Made by a program: the position numbers and the translations under genes
Shown: positions 46,456 through 59,208 of the stretch, piece by piece
Position numbering within the stretch: the first letter of the stretch is position 1
Layout of the letters: each line of letters begins with the position of its first letter
NCBI GenBank assembly: GCA_023374045.1
Contig: CM041779.1
Span: forward strand, 301,888,167-301,952,166
Direction: 5' to 3'
DNA: 64,000 bases
Source: Limonium bicolor
Lineage: Eukaryota; Streptophyta; Magnoliopsida; Caryophyllales; Plumbaginaceae
Notes under the pieces: generated by a model
Databases searched by the model: none
What the model was told of the DNA's origin: nothing
Seen by the model: the letters and a program-made list of their open reading frames with translations, nothing else

Positions 46456-47755
46456 AATAACTAGGGAACGTTATAAGAAGTTTCTTAGGGTTATGTGCGC
46501 ATCCAAATGTTTTTGAAAAGGGACCCATTTTATTTGCTAATACTTTAGATTTATGAGTACATAATGTTATTGTGGTCTGTTTTGCAAACAAACGATTATT
46601 GAAAGATTATAGAATAAACTATTTTAGCTGTGGTCCGATTATGACTTGACTTTAACGAATTTTAGTTTTTGTCATTTCTTTATTAATCAATGTGACATGA
46701 GCTAAAACAAATTTATTCACTATTTTTTCGAAACTAATTTCAATGATTCATAAGAATTAAGCTTAAGTACAAGAATTATTCATCTTAACTCTCCCAAGAA
46801 GCCTAGGTTGAGGCTATGTCCGAGTGGAGAATGAAAATGCAAGCTAAGAAGCCAATGCATTGTGATTAGTAAGTCAGTGCAAACCAAACTAAAAAAAAGT
46901 CCTCCCACGACCAAGATCAACCAAAACTCGACCAACTACCTACTAACGAATATAAAGTAGATAATCATGCTAACTAGAGGTCAAAAACAAGCAGAACCTT
47001 TGTCTACCCAGTGATATAAAGGCAATAGTTCCTTACATAAACAAAAGCCAAAGATTAGACTCAACATAATAAAATCAAAAGATAAACTATACAACTTACT
47101 TTAGAGACAAAGAAGAGTTGCATGATTTGACCCGCATCCCACAGAACCCTCAAATATGGTTTTCATTTACCTAGGCGACTCTGATTCTCGCTCAGAGTCT
47201 CCTCAAGAGTTGGATTAAGGAGCTTGAATTGTTTTTCATCCATATGGGGTGATTTTAGGGCCAACGTGATCATCGACTTCTTGCCCTTCCTGGCCCCAAT
47301 GTGAATAAGATCACTCAAAGTCCCTATGTGGATACTTCATGCATTGTCAAAGCTCAAGTGCACTTCCTAGGAGGCTAAGGTGTTCGAAGGCAAGTACCAA
47401 GCCATAGCTCTTCATAATGAGGCCTCACTCGATTTTGCAAAAGGTTGTTGATCATAGGGGTTACCCAAGAAGATGACACACAAGTAGACCAGAGAAAGCC
47501 TTGCAAATCGGATTTAGAATAATTGATCGAAATTTTGAGCAAGCTAAAAAGAGGTCTAGGCTTAACCACATTCCATAGGATAACTCACCATAATACGGGA
47601 CCTGCTTGCGAGGGCAAATCTCTGAAGCATGGATGAAGTGGCAACAACTAACACAAAGTTCGAGCATATCATTGTAAGTTAGAGTTAAGTTTATGTCCTT
47701 ACCATCGAAGTGGACAAGAAGAGTATGAAGCACTAGGAGGTGGATATTAATAAGC
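46456..47755. other. Unassigned region, possibly element internal sequence
   Basis: The minus strand has two short overlapping frames (47375..47569 and 47461..47733) that are not recognised. They might be remnants of an Athila-type or other retroelement protein. A purine tract (CACTAGGAGGTGG) near 47731 precedes the Athila-like LTR. Nothing else is supported. Confidence 0.3.
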
Positions 47756-49092
47756 TGATATTTTAAATACTTTTAATGTCGAAATCCCTTTTGTTTATTA
47801 ACGTTTCCCTAGATTTTGTACTTAAATGAAGTTCATTCCTATATCTAAAATAAATTGTATGGAAACAATTTTTTTTTGATGTTTATATGATTTAGGATGA
47901 ATATATGGGGAATTCGGAATTGTATGAACAAGATAAAGAATGAAGCTGGTGACAATAAATCCTATTTATTTGCAGGTATCTCTAGAGTCTACCAAGAGTT
48001 AATGATGATGAAAGATAATTCAAGGGAGTAAGTTAGATGAACTAGAAGATCTTCATTAACTTCGTTGAACTGAAGGAAATTAAAAGATGACATCAATGAA
48101 TAAGCGAAGAGCCTTGAATTCATCTAATAAAAAAGGAAGACTTTGGCCGAGCAAGGGGCATTATCCATGCATCCATTCACACAACATTAGTACACTTCTG
48201 TTTTTAGCTTTAGGTTTAGTTTTTCTTTCTTTTTCTCCATAACATCCATCATCGACTTCAACCTGGAGTACGTTCTCTGAGGATATAGCAACTAGAGTTT
48301 ATCCAAGAGTTTTCTTCTTACTCATGATGAATTATCTCTTGCTTTTTGTTGTTTCTTCTGTCAGTACGCTAGGCTTGAAGGATGGGGGATGGTTTTTTGA
48401 TTGAGATGATTATGTGTATTGTATTACTAGTTTTTATTGAGAAATTTATGGATTGTTATGGATTAATTTATTTTTTGCTCTTTCAATAAATCTTGCTAAC
48501 TTGTTAAATTGCTTTCGAAATCTATTTTGATCAGATCCATGACAAATAGATAGAAATTAATCTGTAACTTGTGGAAAACTAAATCGGATAGACTAAGTTT
48601 TTCCCTCAGGTGCAAAGTTAATTCCACACGCTTATCTATCTATTCATGTTGTGCTTGATCTGGATTAGATCTAGTACGTTCTGTTAGATGAGCTCTTATA
48701 GGCTAGGATTTAGTCTATAAGAGAATTTAAGGAATTTTTCCAATCCATATCTAAATGACTAGTAGAAATTGCATAATCTATCAACTAAAGAAAAGATAAC
48801 CTGGACCTAGAGTTCATTTCTTCTACACTTTTCACTCACTTAATTTATTTATTTATTTACCTATTTTATTTTATTTATTTTATAATCATCAAAACACCCC
48901 CTAAACTTCCACTTCCAGTTTTCTTAGCTTATTTCTCCATTTTCTTTCATATCCCATGGTTTTGACACCTGGTTGCTTCTCTACTCTATACTAATGCGAA
49001 CAACGAGCGAGATTTTTACATCAGAAGGCTTTTGATTTACTAGGTTTCTAGGTTTATTTCTAACCTTTTAGTAGGACAAAATCTAGTTTGCA
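47756..49092 (+). repeat. Athila/Tat-type 5' LTR, about 1.34 kb
   Basis: It starts TGATATTTTAAATAC and ends TTTGCA just before a primer site of the GTTGCCGGGGAC type. A partial older copy lies at 37186..37815. The length and primer type fit Athila-group Gypsy elements. Confidence 0.7.
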
Positions 49093-49094
49093 AA

Positions 49095-49112
49095 ATGGGT
49101 TGCCGGGGACTT
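49095..49112 (+). other. Athila-type primer binding site
   Basis: ATGGGTTGCCGGGGACTT resembles the GTTGCCGGGGA core of the primer site common in Athila/Tat elements, with changes in its first bases. Confidence 0.65.
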
Positions 49113-50100
49113 GACTTTGTCTTTCTTAGCCTTGGTTGTCAATTGTTTTTACTTTATTTTATTTTATTCATTTTTTTAGTTTCAATTGTTTATTTTATTC
49201 TATATAATTTTCGTTATTTATTTCTTTCTTGTTTTAATTCCATTAAATTAATTTTTTGTTTATTGTTTTTTTAATTTTAATTTTAATTTTAATTTAGTTG
49301 TGTTTTCATGTCTTTATTTTGGTTTTGTTATAATTCTAATTTGGTTATTCTCAGTTTATTTATATTATATTATTTTACTTTCCCTCTTTTTTTGTTTTCA
49401 TATTTTTATTTAATCTAATCTTATTTTGATTTTTGTCATAGTTTATTTTGTCTTTCGTCATTTGGACATTCTCTTATTTTATTTTATTTTCTTTACTTCT
49501 CTTTATTAAATTTTTAGTTTTGGTTGTTTAATTTTTTTTGTTAATTTTTTTTCTTGGTTTACTTTTAGTTATAACATTAATTGGTAATTCTTTGTTGTTG
49601 ATATTTTATCCTATTGTATCATGTTTTGTCTTAGTTTTTTTTCTTAATTTCATATTACTCGGTTTATTGTTTTTAGTTATTTATTTATTATTTATTTTTT
49701 ATTATATTTCAGTTGATTCTATTTATATTCTATTATTAGTTTATTTTGCTTTAGCAATTTCATCAATTTTTATGTCATTTTATTTTATTATTCTTATTGC
49801 TATATTATTTTATTTTTAGCTATTCCCCATTTTTTATAGTTTATTTCTTCTTGTTTTATTTTTGTTCCAATTTGATTTGCGTGGATGTTCAATTGTTTTT
49901 GTTACATTTTATTTTCACTTTTCAGTTTACTTTGTTTTTCGTTTTCTAATTACTTTTGATAACGGTAGTGGAGCCCCAACGATGGTCGTGTTATTCTGCT
50001 GGTGCTAGTTCTTCTCGGACTCCGGTTCCCATGATTGAGTACATCGTTGCTGACCAGGCATGATTGAAAACTACAATGAGTAGTATATTGAAGATGCTAG
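49113..50100 (+). other. T-rich leader of the Athila-like element
   Basis: Nearly 900 bp of TTTTATTTTATT-type low-complexity sequence up to about 49960, typical of the long leader between primer site and gag in Athila elements. A hydrophobic frame at 49538..49819 is an effect of composition. Confidence 0.5.
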
Positions 50101-50144
50101 AGCAGCTAACTATGGGAGAGACACCTGTTAAGACATTTCAGTAG

Positions 50145-50717
50145 GTGTCTTCTGGTCCATTTGATCCATTTTCCTCTTATTTGTGTTGCTCGCAGTGTGG
50201 GGCTAATCACGAGTTCAAAGATTGCCCTGAAATTGAAGAGATGAAGCGGATTAAGGAGCAATTTGAACGAGATTCATCTTATTCGCAATATATATATTGC
50301 TCGTATTGTGCAGGACCTCATGAGCTTGATGATTGTCTCGAATGTCAAGAGCAGTTGTGGTTAGAGGATCAACCAGACTACCTGCTGAAAATCACTCTTC
50401 GGCAGCAGGCTTCAATCTTGAACAATGTAGTGGAGCAGCCTATTGAATTCTCAAGTTTCCCTCCCTCTCTACCCCTTGGTTCTAGAAAAAGAGATGCCCA
50501 CATCCAAGATTTTGCAAGACAGGTGCGACCACACTTTGTTGTCATTATCACATTTTCTTTGAGCCTCACCCACAGAAGGAGAATGTTTATATCCTCCAGT
50601 TTGAGGAAGAGAAGCCATCAACACCTGGTCTCTTGCTCGAGACCTGTTACCATCGTTACCTCCTTAATCAAGAGGTTTTTTGGAGTCTTTATTTTCCTAT
50701 TCTATTTGTTTAGGTAA
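50145..50717 (+). pseudogene. Athila-like Gag fragment with two zinc knuckles
   Basis: The frame encodes two similar CX2CX3HX4C knuckles about 40 residues apart: CSQCGANHEFKDC near residue 15 and CSYCAGPHELDDC near residue 53. This spacing and the CGGPH-like loop are seen in Athila-group Gag proteins. The capsid part that normally precedes them is missing, and the sequence after about residue 110 loses resemblance. At 50846..50878 the phrase GTCGAGCAGCTGACTAGGAG followed by GCAACCTAG resembles the 3' region of Athila elements, so pol has been deleted. It would have bound element RNA. Confidence 0.6.
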
Positions 50718-51446
50718 AATTTTATTTTGATCCAAGTGGTTTAACAATGGTTGTTGTCCACTTCTTAGTCTCGTTGACGCTATTGTCAACTTTTATTTTT
50801 GATTCGGGATAATGAAGCGAGAGTCTAGCCAAAGATTATAAAGTCGAGCAGCTGACTAGGAGGCAACCTAGTGGTAAAGTTTATGTTTATATTTTTTATT
50901 TACTAGTTTAATTTTGTTTATTGTTTATTTTTGTTTTATTTCAGTTAGAAGTGGTGATGGTGTTCGTGCTACGAATGCAACGCTTTTAGCATTATTTGTA
51001 TTTTATAATGTGTGTAGGTGCGATCTTTTTGCTTGGACGTAAGTGTGAGGAACATTTCTATCCCGCTATTTGAGCTTAAGTGTGAGGAAGGGAACCTTCT
51101 TCAATACAAAGAAATCAAGGGAATTTCAGTTTCTCAATCTTTATTGCTTGTGTTCATCCTATCATGCTTCTAATGTTAAATGTATGTGGAGTCTTGAATG
51201 TATCCTTCGTGAGTCTGGCATAATTTTAAAGGTGTTTTTCTTGATTTTATTTTGTGAACAATGAGGACATTGCTCCTCTTAAGTGTTATGAAGTGAAGAC
51301 CTTTTCCTGAAAATATGCTAGTTCTACTTAATGACACACTAGTTTTTGTTTGCTCTCTTGCTATGTTGGATAAGCATCTTTTAGTGCCAATAAATGTTGA
51401 ATTTTTTGGGTGACAATTTTTGTGGAAGTTTTGAAATCAAGCATGA
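50718..51446 (+). other. 3' non-coding part of the Athila-like element
   Basis: Contains the GTCGAG ... GGAGGCAACC motif near 50846..50872 and T-rich blocks. No 3' LTR follows; LTR-B begins at 51447 and may have interrupted it. The frames at 51070..51264 are short and unsupported. Confidence 0.4.
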
Positions 51447-54400
51447 TGTAACACCCCTACCGCTAATAATCCATTATCTCCTAATCCGTCTCAATTACCA
51501 ACATCAAAGCAGTGGAAATCAAACTACCAACGGTGGGTGATACAATGCCGTTAGTCACTCACGTGACTAACTAGGCCAAATCCAAACAAAACTGTACCGG
51601 TCTGATGAATTAATATACCAAACAATCAAATAACACTACTACTTGGCATTCTGTTACCGATTCCAATATCAATACAATCCTCAAATCAAATCTATACTGT
51701 ACCGAGTATCTACAATCATCAAGTTTGCCGATACAATTCGAACTTACAATTTAACATTCAAATAAATACAACCTTCATTAACCAACTACCCAAGCTACTT
51801 ATACAGCAACCCCGTCTTACACTCTCGGACGGTAACCCCTCCAATGTACCTGGAAATTAAAATGGTGCTCCTAGGGGCTTGCAAAATGGCTCTGCATATG
51901 AAATTCGTATAGCCCAAATCGTTAACGAGGGTACGCCGACTACTTTGGTCGAGACATGCCATTCATTTTTTTATTCAATAATCATTCTCACACTCAAAAG
52001 CATTCACCAAGGAATACAATCACACTAACACCACAAGTTGTTAGTTAGTATCAACTTACTCTTACGTCTCGAGGGTTTCTACCTCACTATGCCTTTGTTA
52101 CTCATTCATTACTTACCCATTCTCTTGGGTTACTCTTCCTCGGGTTCGCTTATTCTCAATCTCAATTCAAGTTCTTTCTTTCTTTCTCGATCTCAATACT
52201 CTATTCTCAACTCTCAAGTTCCAGACTTAAATCTTTTATCAATTCTCAAATCTTAAGTTCTCAAGGGATCTCTTTTAAGTCATTACTCATGACCTCCAGG
52301 CAGAGTCATACACAAGACTCAGCACCGGGCTTTCAACTACAAGTCTTACTTCCCCAGTTTTGACCCTACTCTGGGTCTAGCATGGTGGGAAGGTTCGACT
52401 ATCAAACGGAACTACCTACATAGCTCCTCCACTCCTCTGATGTCCATTTACCTACCGGACTACTCAGATTCCCAAACTCCTCTCTCGAGTTATTTCATAA
52501 TCTCAGAGATTAGCCTAGAAGTACCTATCTTGATATCATCTAGTAACTTAGGGAATTTCTCAATGTTTAGTAATCTTAAATTTAAGGGTATCTTTATCTT
52601 TTGTACACTTGTGGTTTCAGACCTTTTTCTCAATTAGGTCGGACCCTCATATTGTGGTCGACTATTTTCTAAGGAAGTTTGTTGGTCCCTTATCATTCCT
52701 TACTTCTCTTGAGTTCAAGTGTTGTACCTTCATTAATCTCTTAATAGAGGTTTCTTTACATCTCCCAATATCATTTGTTTTGTGGTTTATTCCACCCGCT
52801 TCTCTAACCATTATCGGGGGTTACTAACCCCGTACAACTCTATCACATTCTAGTGAGTTCGTATGTTTGCTTTATCGTTATTCTTGATTTAATAGTTTTC
52901 GTGTGTTTCCACGTTTTGATATTTTGCAAAACGACTCTTTCTACGAGTCACTAAACAAACAGACTCATCTATGAGTCGGTCTCCAATACTAAGTTAGATT
53001 AAGCAATCACTCAAGTATGGTTAGTTCATACCTCAAGCATCAAGAGACACAATCAATCAATAATTCATTTTCATGCTTATATCTTGATTAAGTCGGCGCC
53101 ACAAACAAGCACACACAAATCATGTAGCCAGGTTAGCATACAGGGCATGAGAAAATCATACCTTTCACCATGGTTTACTTTACCGCGTCATTATATGTTC
53201 CTCGGTTCACACTTGATTCACTGATAATATTTCAAGTGTTTCTATTAATAACAAAACACTACGATATGTAACAACTAATACTCCCGTAGTTTAAACCCTG
53301 TTACCCCGTTAATCTTAGGTTCTTAAGGCATGTTCTTCTTACCATAATTACTCTACCAATGACTTACTATTAATGCCATTTTTTAAAGGCCGACCGACCC
53401 ACTCTGGGGTAGGTCAGGTGTAGAGAGCATCCGAGTTAACTAATTCAGCTCGACCGACCCAGACTGGGTCGGTCTCCTGGGTGGGTCAGCTGCAACCATT
53501 TCCCATGTGTTTATTCTACTCAAATTGAACTCCAAATTCACCACAATTCTCACCCTATCTTTTCCTAATCATTTCCACATGTTTTCTACATATTTAAACA
53601 CCTTAAAAACACACTCCTAGTCATGCTCCAAGCCTCCTCAAATCATTACTCAAATTCTTTACCCAAATCCTTGCTTAATTTCTACAAACTTCAATCCTCA
53701 TTTTTGCACTTATGCACACTAGTGCATTTCTAAACTTCTCTTGATAGCCTACCTCTTGTTCTCACCCATTTTGACCATTCCCACTCCTTTATAACCATTT
53801 GCAATAACTATACCCAAGTTCATCATTCATTTCCAAGGTTATGCCCACTAACGTTTTTTCTAAAATTCAAGGCACTAAAACAATGTTTTGCTACAGATTT
53901 TTTTCTTCTATCATTTCCAAGCCTTCATTCACCCTCTATGGGTGTTTACTCAACCAAATCAACCCTACATACACCTAGTTAACTCCCTAGGTTGTTCTCA
54001 CTCATAACACCACCTTAAACACTTTATTTCCACTAAAATTTTGCCATAACTTACTGACAATTCTAACATCTCCCAATTCATCATTTATCACCTAAATTCA
54101 TCCAAAACTAACCACACCCATCAAAGGATCCTACCAGCATATAAGTTCAATAAAAAATTCACCAAACATTATCATGAACATAGATCTCAAATCTCTTGGC
54201 TCTAAGGCCCTCAAATCATAATTCAATCAACAAGTTCACAATTCTCTCTAACTTTCACCAAACACAATTTTGCTCTAGATTTGGTTTCATCTTTTATTTC
54301 CCCATCCCAAAATTTCTAAAGCATTAAGATAGGAGTAAAGGTAAGCTTTTACCTTGATCTTCCAATTTACTTTTCAATTCTCCTCATCTCCTCTTCTCTA

Positions 54401-55646
54401 TTCTCTTGTCTCCAAAATTGACCAAGGCAATTCAAATGCCCACCACACTAAATTACCCTTCAAAAAGGATAATGGGACTAAGTACAAGCACTTAGGCACA
54501 TTAAAGTAACCCAAGGATTCAAAAGAGGCCTAAAGCACAAGGTTAGGGTTTACCTTTGGAAGTTCTTGAAGAGGTTTTAAACCTTGAATAAGGAAAGGAG
54601 GTTCCACAAACCATTGGAGACATAATTCAAAGCTCCAAAACAAGAAGAAAACAAGGTATTACCAAGGGGTAGAAATCGGCCATGAAAGAAGAGGAAGAAA
54701 ATGAGCTTTCCCTTAGAACTTTTTACCTTGAATGAAAAGGGGACTCCAAGCTTCAAGAAAATGTGGTTTTCTCTTCAAATGGCCAAAACCCATGGAGATG
54801 AACTTCATCATTTTAAAATTTTAAAAAGAGGGAAGGATAGCTATTGGTGAGGGGAGTTCAAATATGTGTTTTATTTTTTATTTGGAGCATTTATGTGGCT
54901 TGAGCAAGATGATGAAGAGAGGCTGCCATGGGAGCTATTTTGGAGCTTCATAATTGCCTGAGAGGGGCAGGAAGGAGGGAGTACTCATGGTGGGAAAGAA
55001 GGAAAAGGGAAGAGAGAGAATAGAGAAATAAGGTAGGTGAGAGAGTATTATTTTACTTTTGTACTTTTCCTTCTTTTTTGCTTTTTGTAGTAGAGGGTTT
55101 TAAATACCCACATAAAAACCGGCTCCCTACATATATTAGGCAGGGGCATTTCTGTCTTTTTTACAAGAAAGGCTAGTTAATTTACCCGGTTTAGCACTAT
55201 TCACTAACCGGGCCCGTTTTTCGGATTTTTCTCGTTTCTTCAATTTTTATGGTCTTGAGCTTCCACAAATGCTTAATTATAGTTATATAGTCAACCATAA
55301 TTTTTTTACGGGTCTGTTTGACCACTTAAGTTCTTGTTTTCGGGTTTTCTAAAAAAACGTGCTTTAAAACTCCGTTAGCGTTTTAATCCATTTTTTGGAT
55401 CCATTTTCTTAGGGATTCGTTCCCGTATATTAGTTAGGCCAAACTAAGCCTTAGGAATCCATCTAGCACCCTAATCGAGGTCGTATTCCTCCTATGGTCA
55501 CATAACGCTCATTTTCACGTTTTTTGCTTTTTAAGCGTTTTCTCTTTTGGCTTTATTATCTTCACCAATATTCTTTAGGCACTATTAGTCCCTCAACTAC
55601 CATATTAGAATAATTTAATCACCATAATTAAGTTCGGGGTATTTCA
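51447..55646 (-). repeat. LTR-B: 4.2 kb 3' LTR on the minus strand
   Basis: On the minus strand it runs from TGAAATACCCCGAAC to GGGGTGTTACA and is preceded by a polypurine tract at 55647..55662, so it is the 3' LTR of an element extending to the right. It shares with LTR-C the order of landmarks, including an ATCGGCCATG segment and a Ser/Leu-rich-looking CT block, but is clearly diverged. It includes GACCGACCC/GGGTCGGTC dyads at 53391..53490. The 5' partner was not identified. Confidence 0.8.
53391..53490. repeat. GACCGACCC / GGGTCGGTC dyads in LTR-B
   Basis: CCGACCGACCCA ... GGGTAGGTC and CGACCGACCCAGACTGGGTC form hairpins in AT-rich LTR sequence, at the position where LTR-C has its GTCCGAAC modules. 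The same GGTCGGTC words occur in the left end of the CACTA element (19125..19275). Confidence 0.7.
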
Positions 55647-55662
55647 ATCTACCCCCCTTAAA
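55647..55662 (-). other. Polypurine tract of LTR-B element
   Basis: The minus strand reads TTTAAGGGGGGTAGAT immediately before TGAAATACCCC. It is almost the same as the tract of LTR-A and confirms that they belong to one broad family. Confidence 0.75.
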
Positions 55663-58248
55663 GAACTTTGCCCACAAAGTTGGTGAATCTGATATAGTTG
55701 GTCACATAGGTATTCTATGCTGAGGTCATAATCTCTATATAACCTTACAGACTCACAGGTCTGTCTCTATATACGCTACACATACCACACACATCACAAC
55801 ATGTATAGCAATCACAAATACTCTTTTGTATTCTCTCCATGGGGTCGGTCCGAAGACAAGAAGGCACTACAGTCCTCGAATCCCATATCGTGTAATACAC
55901 TAGTCAATCCCTCAGGTACCGGTAACTTTGAACACTTACGCTTTCTGGTTCACGGTCGTTTCATGACAAATGGGCACTTACTCTCTCTGGCCCACGGTCC
56001 CTTTGGTTCCGATCCCTCAGACACTCTAGGTCATCCACATTGACACAAGACTACTCATATCTCGCTGCCCTTGGAAAATACACCCGCTGCCACCATCCTA
56101 CCGGTCAACTTAGGACCGTTGCTCGTCCGGTGCAATGGTTTCAAAACTAATACACACTCCCACCATCCCACCGGTCAACTTATGATTGTTGCTCGTCCGG
56201 TGTAGTGGTTTCAAAATCGTTACTCATTCTCGAGTTTGAAGGAAAATCATTTTTCAAATCTGTTGGAAATTCTTTTGAAAACTCAATACATCTCCAAAAT
56301 CCAATTATACCAAATGCACTTATTCCTAGCGTGATTACTTGTGACCACTTATAGGGAGCTTCAAGAACCATTCAACCCCAATGTGATCAGCATCGGTGTT
56401 GAACTATCCTTCCACCCCAATTTGTGTTTGGTTTCCCTTGATCGCTAGCAAATCAAGTTCCACCACTCCCACTCCTATTCAAACAATCAAATAGTCAATC
56501 ATTTTCATTTTCTATCTTTTAATCTTTCTAGTCATAGTCACAAACCATCCGTTTCGATTTATCTTCAAATCCTAGAGCTTAGGTCATCCATAATTCTCAA
56601 TTTACTTCCAACTAATTGTTTTTTTCTAGGAATCAATACTTATGAAACTCGTTTTATCAATTATTTACTCAAGCATAACATACATCACACAACTCCAAAG
56701 GATGGAACTCACTCCTTCAATCACCTAGGGAACTCAATTCCAACTAGGTTCTACACCGATTCATACCGATTCATACTTATCATATCTCATCTCTAATCCT
56801 AAACAGACAATGTCATAGGGATTTTAGTTCTCCCGGAGTACATATGTTTATGTAACATAGGTACCAATCATAGAAACAAATTCTTTTGCGCTATGCGCAT
56901 TGTAGTTTACGCACTCATTACGTAAAACTTACACTTTGTGGTTTTCGCTCTACCCTCTTAAAAGGGATTACGCCCACGTAATCTACCATGTGTCAAAATT
57001 GGACGTTGGTCTAAGGCGTTCAGCCGTCATGGAGTGGTCCAGCTTGCATGCGGTCTATTATACAATGTTCTTTGGTCAAAGGGTCTTAACCAATTAACCG
57101 GTTTAGTTCCTGTACCAAGGGTTCTCATTGGAGTTTGTTTAACTCATAACCTGGTTCAGTTCTAGTCTAAGAGGCTTCAAGGCATTAATCATTGCCATTT
57201 ATTCACTAGGTATATTAAACCTTAGAATTCTGGGCCCACTAGCTTCTGCTGCGTGACCCTGATAACTTAGGGTTTGTTCACCCTTCTCGTTATCCTTAAT
57301 GTGTTACACATCACCTTTTTATCCTATTTATCTTGAGAATAAGGTTTCTCAATCATGCATGGTATTTCTTACCATACGCGGACTCGATGGGTTATAAATT
57401 TTCTATTCAGCTCTCTGAAACTTATGTACATACTATTGTGTACTTTCATAATCATTCACTTTTTGATTCTTCCGACGTGTTGTCAGTGTGCTTCTGAATT
57501 ATGCCCACTTATCCGATTCTGTACAAGTGTTCTTTACTTGTATGACCATCCATTTTCTATGCACCGGTCTTCTAAATGTTCATGGGTTTTCTAGCGCTTT
57601 TACTCTGGTTGAATTCACTTCTTGTGATTGGTGGTGTGTCTAACCTTCTTCGTGCTTCTTTGGCCGAAGGCCACACAGTTCGTTTCTAAGCTCTCGCTTA
57701 ACTGGCTTGTGCCATGTTCATTGTGGTGTTTACAACGCTTCCGTATCCAGTACGGTTGATTATCTATCAGTTGGGTACTCTTGTCCCGAAGTGTATTACT
57801 TCACTTATCAATTTGATTCATCAAGGATTTGCTTCCAGTTCCTTATGTAATTGCATTGGGAATGGGCATTGCCTCCTCTGTGAGGTATTTCATTACATGG
57901 TACCAACTTCTGGCTTGGCTTGTTGTCGGGTCTGTCCACCATCTCTTATTTAACAACTCCATATCGTTGTGTGATTATTGGGATACATTGGTCGCTCACT
58001 GCGCACCATGTTCGTATTTACTTACGACTTTGGTTTCCATGGCATCCGCTGTTACTAGCTTCTGCTCATGCATTTCCACCATTTATACTATGGTTCGCCT
58101 TTTACTTGCCTGATTACAGAATATGAGATTCTTTTATGTCTCTGAGCTCCTGAGCGTTATTTACCTTACACTTCGTGTTATGCACATACGGTGTTTCTTC
58201 TAACCCGACCACTCTTCGTTTTTTTTAACCATTGTCATCAACGCTTAT
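55663..58248 (-). other. Internal 3' region of the LTR-B element
   Basis: No retroelement domain is readable on either strand. At 56091..56225 a 70-bp unit with CACCATCC(T/C)ACCGGTCAACTT and GTTGCTCGTCCGGTG is repeated twice. Plus-strand frames at 57714..58126 are hydrophobic and have no known motif. A non-autonomous CACTA interrupts the region at its right end. Confidence 0.4.
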
Positions 58249-59205
58249 CACTAGTACAAAACAGTCTATTTCGGCGGTTCCAAATAGCCTATTTTGGCTG
58301 TTGTGAACCGCCAAAATGGAGTGCGCCGAGATAGGTGTACAATCCTATCTCAGCGGTTGTACAACCGCCGAAATAGGTAATCTATTTCAGCGGTTGTTAG
58401 CTAACAACCGCCGAGATAGGCGCATTTTAAAATTAAAAAAAACACCTATTTCGGCGGTTTCTAGCTAACAACCGCCAAAATAGGTCCTTTTAAAAAAAAA
58501 ATCAATTTCCGCATCGTCTTCAACCTCTCAGCAGCAGTTCCGGCAATTTTCAGAGGTACACCATGAGAATGAAGGCGCAGAGCATGTAAGTTCATCACGA
58601 GATAAGAAAATGAACACATACAGGCGCAGAGCATGTAAGTTCGAGTATATTACCGGTTCCCAGAGAGAATAAGATAAGTTCGTGTATATTACCACAGAGA
58701 AGAAAATGAACACAAGCGTAGAGCATGTAACTTCGCCTGCAAAATTACCGTGAGATTATAGGATGAAGAAAGGTGTGTAGAGCATGCTGTTTTGCTAGAT
58801 AGGGTTGCGAATTTACCGTGAGAGAATGCGATGAAGAGAGCCACCGGTTGCGGTTGCGAAATCACCATGAGAGCAAGTGAAGAAGAGAGGCGCAGACCAT
58901 GTTCGCCAGTTAGGGATGCGAAATTAGAGAGAGAGAAGATGAAGATTAGGCCGGCGAGCAAATATGTAATAAAATAAAGTCTATTTCGGCGGTTGTTACC
59001 AACAACCGCCGAAATTAGACGCCGAAATAAAAATTTAAGCGGCCTTTTGAAAATTTCGGAAAAAATCTTGGGAAATTAACCTATTTCGGCGGTTGTCACT
59101 ACAACCGCCGAAATAGGGCTCCGAGATTTCTGTAGTCTGAATAAAAGACATCTATTTCGGCGGTTTTATCTACAACCGCCGAAACAGGCGTTTTTTGTAC
59201 TAGTG
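58249..59205. mobile_element. Non-autonomous CACTA element, 957 bp
   Basis: The ends CACTAGTACAAAAC and, inverted, CACTAGTACAAAAAAC match those of the large CACTA element, and the target duplication TAT is intact (58246..58248 and 59206..59208). Subterminal repeats CTATTTCGGCGGTTGT / ACAACCGCCGAAATAG fill both ends (58260..58495 and 58975..59190). The middle contains degenerate repeats with GCGCAGAGCATGTAAGTTC. It encodes no transposase and was probably moved by proteins of the family represented at 18922..36058. Confidence 0.95.
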
Positions 59206-59208
59206 TAT

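Noticed and set aside
49538..49819. 93-codon hydrophobic open frame
   Set aside because: It lies in TTTTATTTTATT low-complexity leader sequence; its Phe/Leu/Ile content is a direct effect of composition.
57714..58126. Overlapping plus-strand frames of 68-94 codons
   Set aside because: They lie in the internal region of a minus-strand LTR element, with no known motif and competing frames of equal length.
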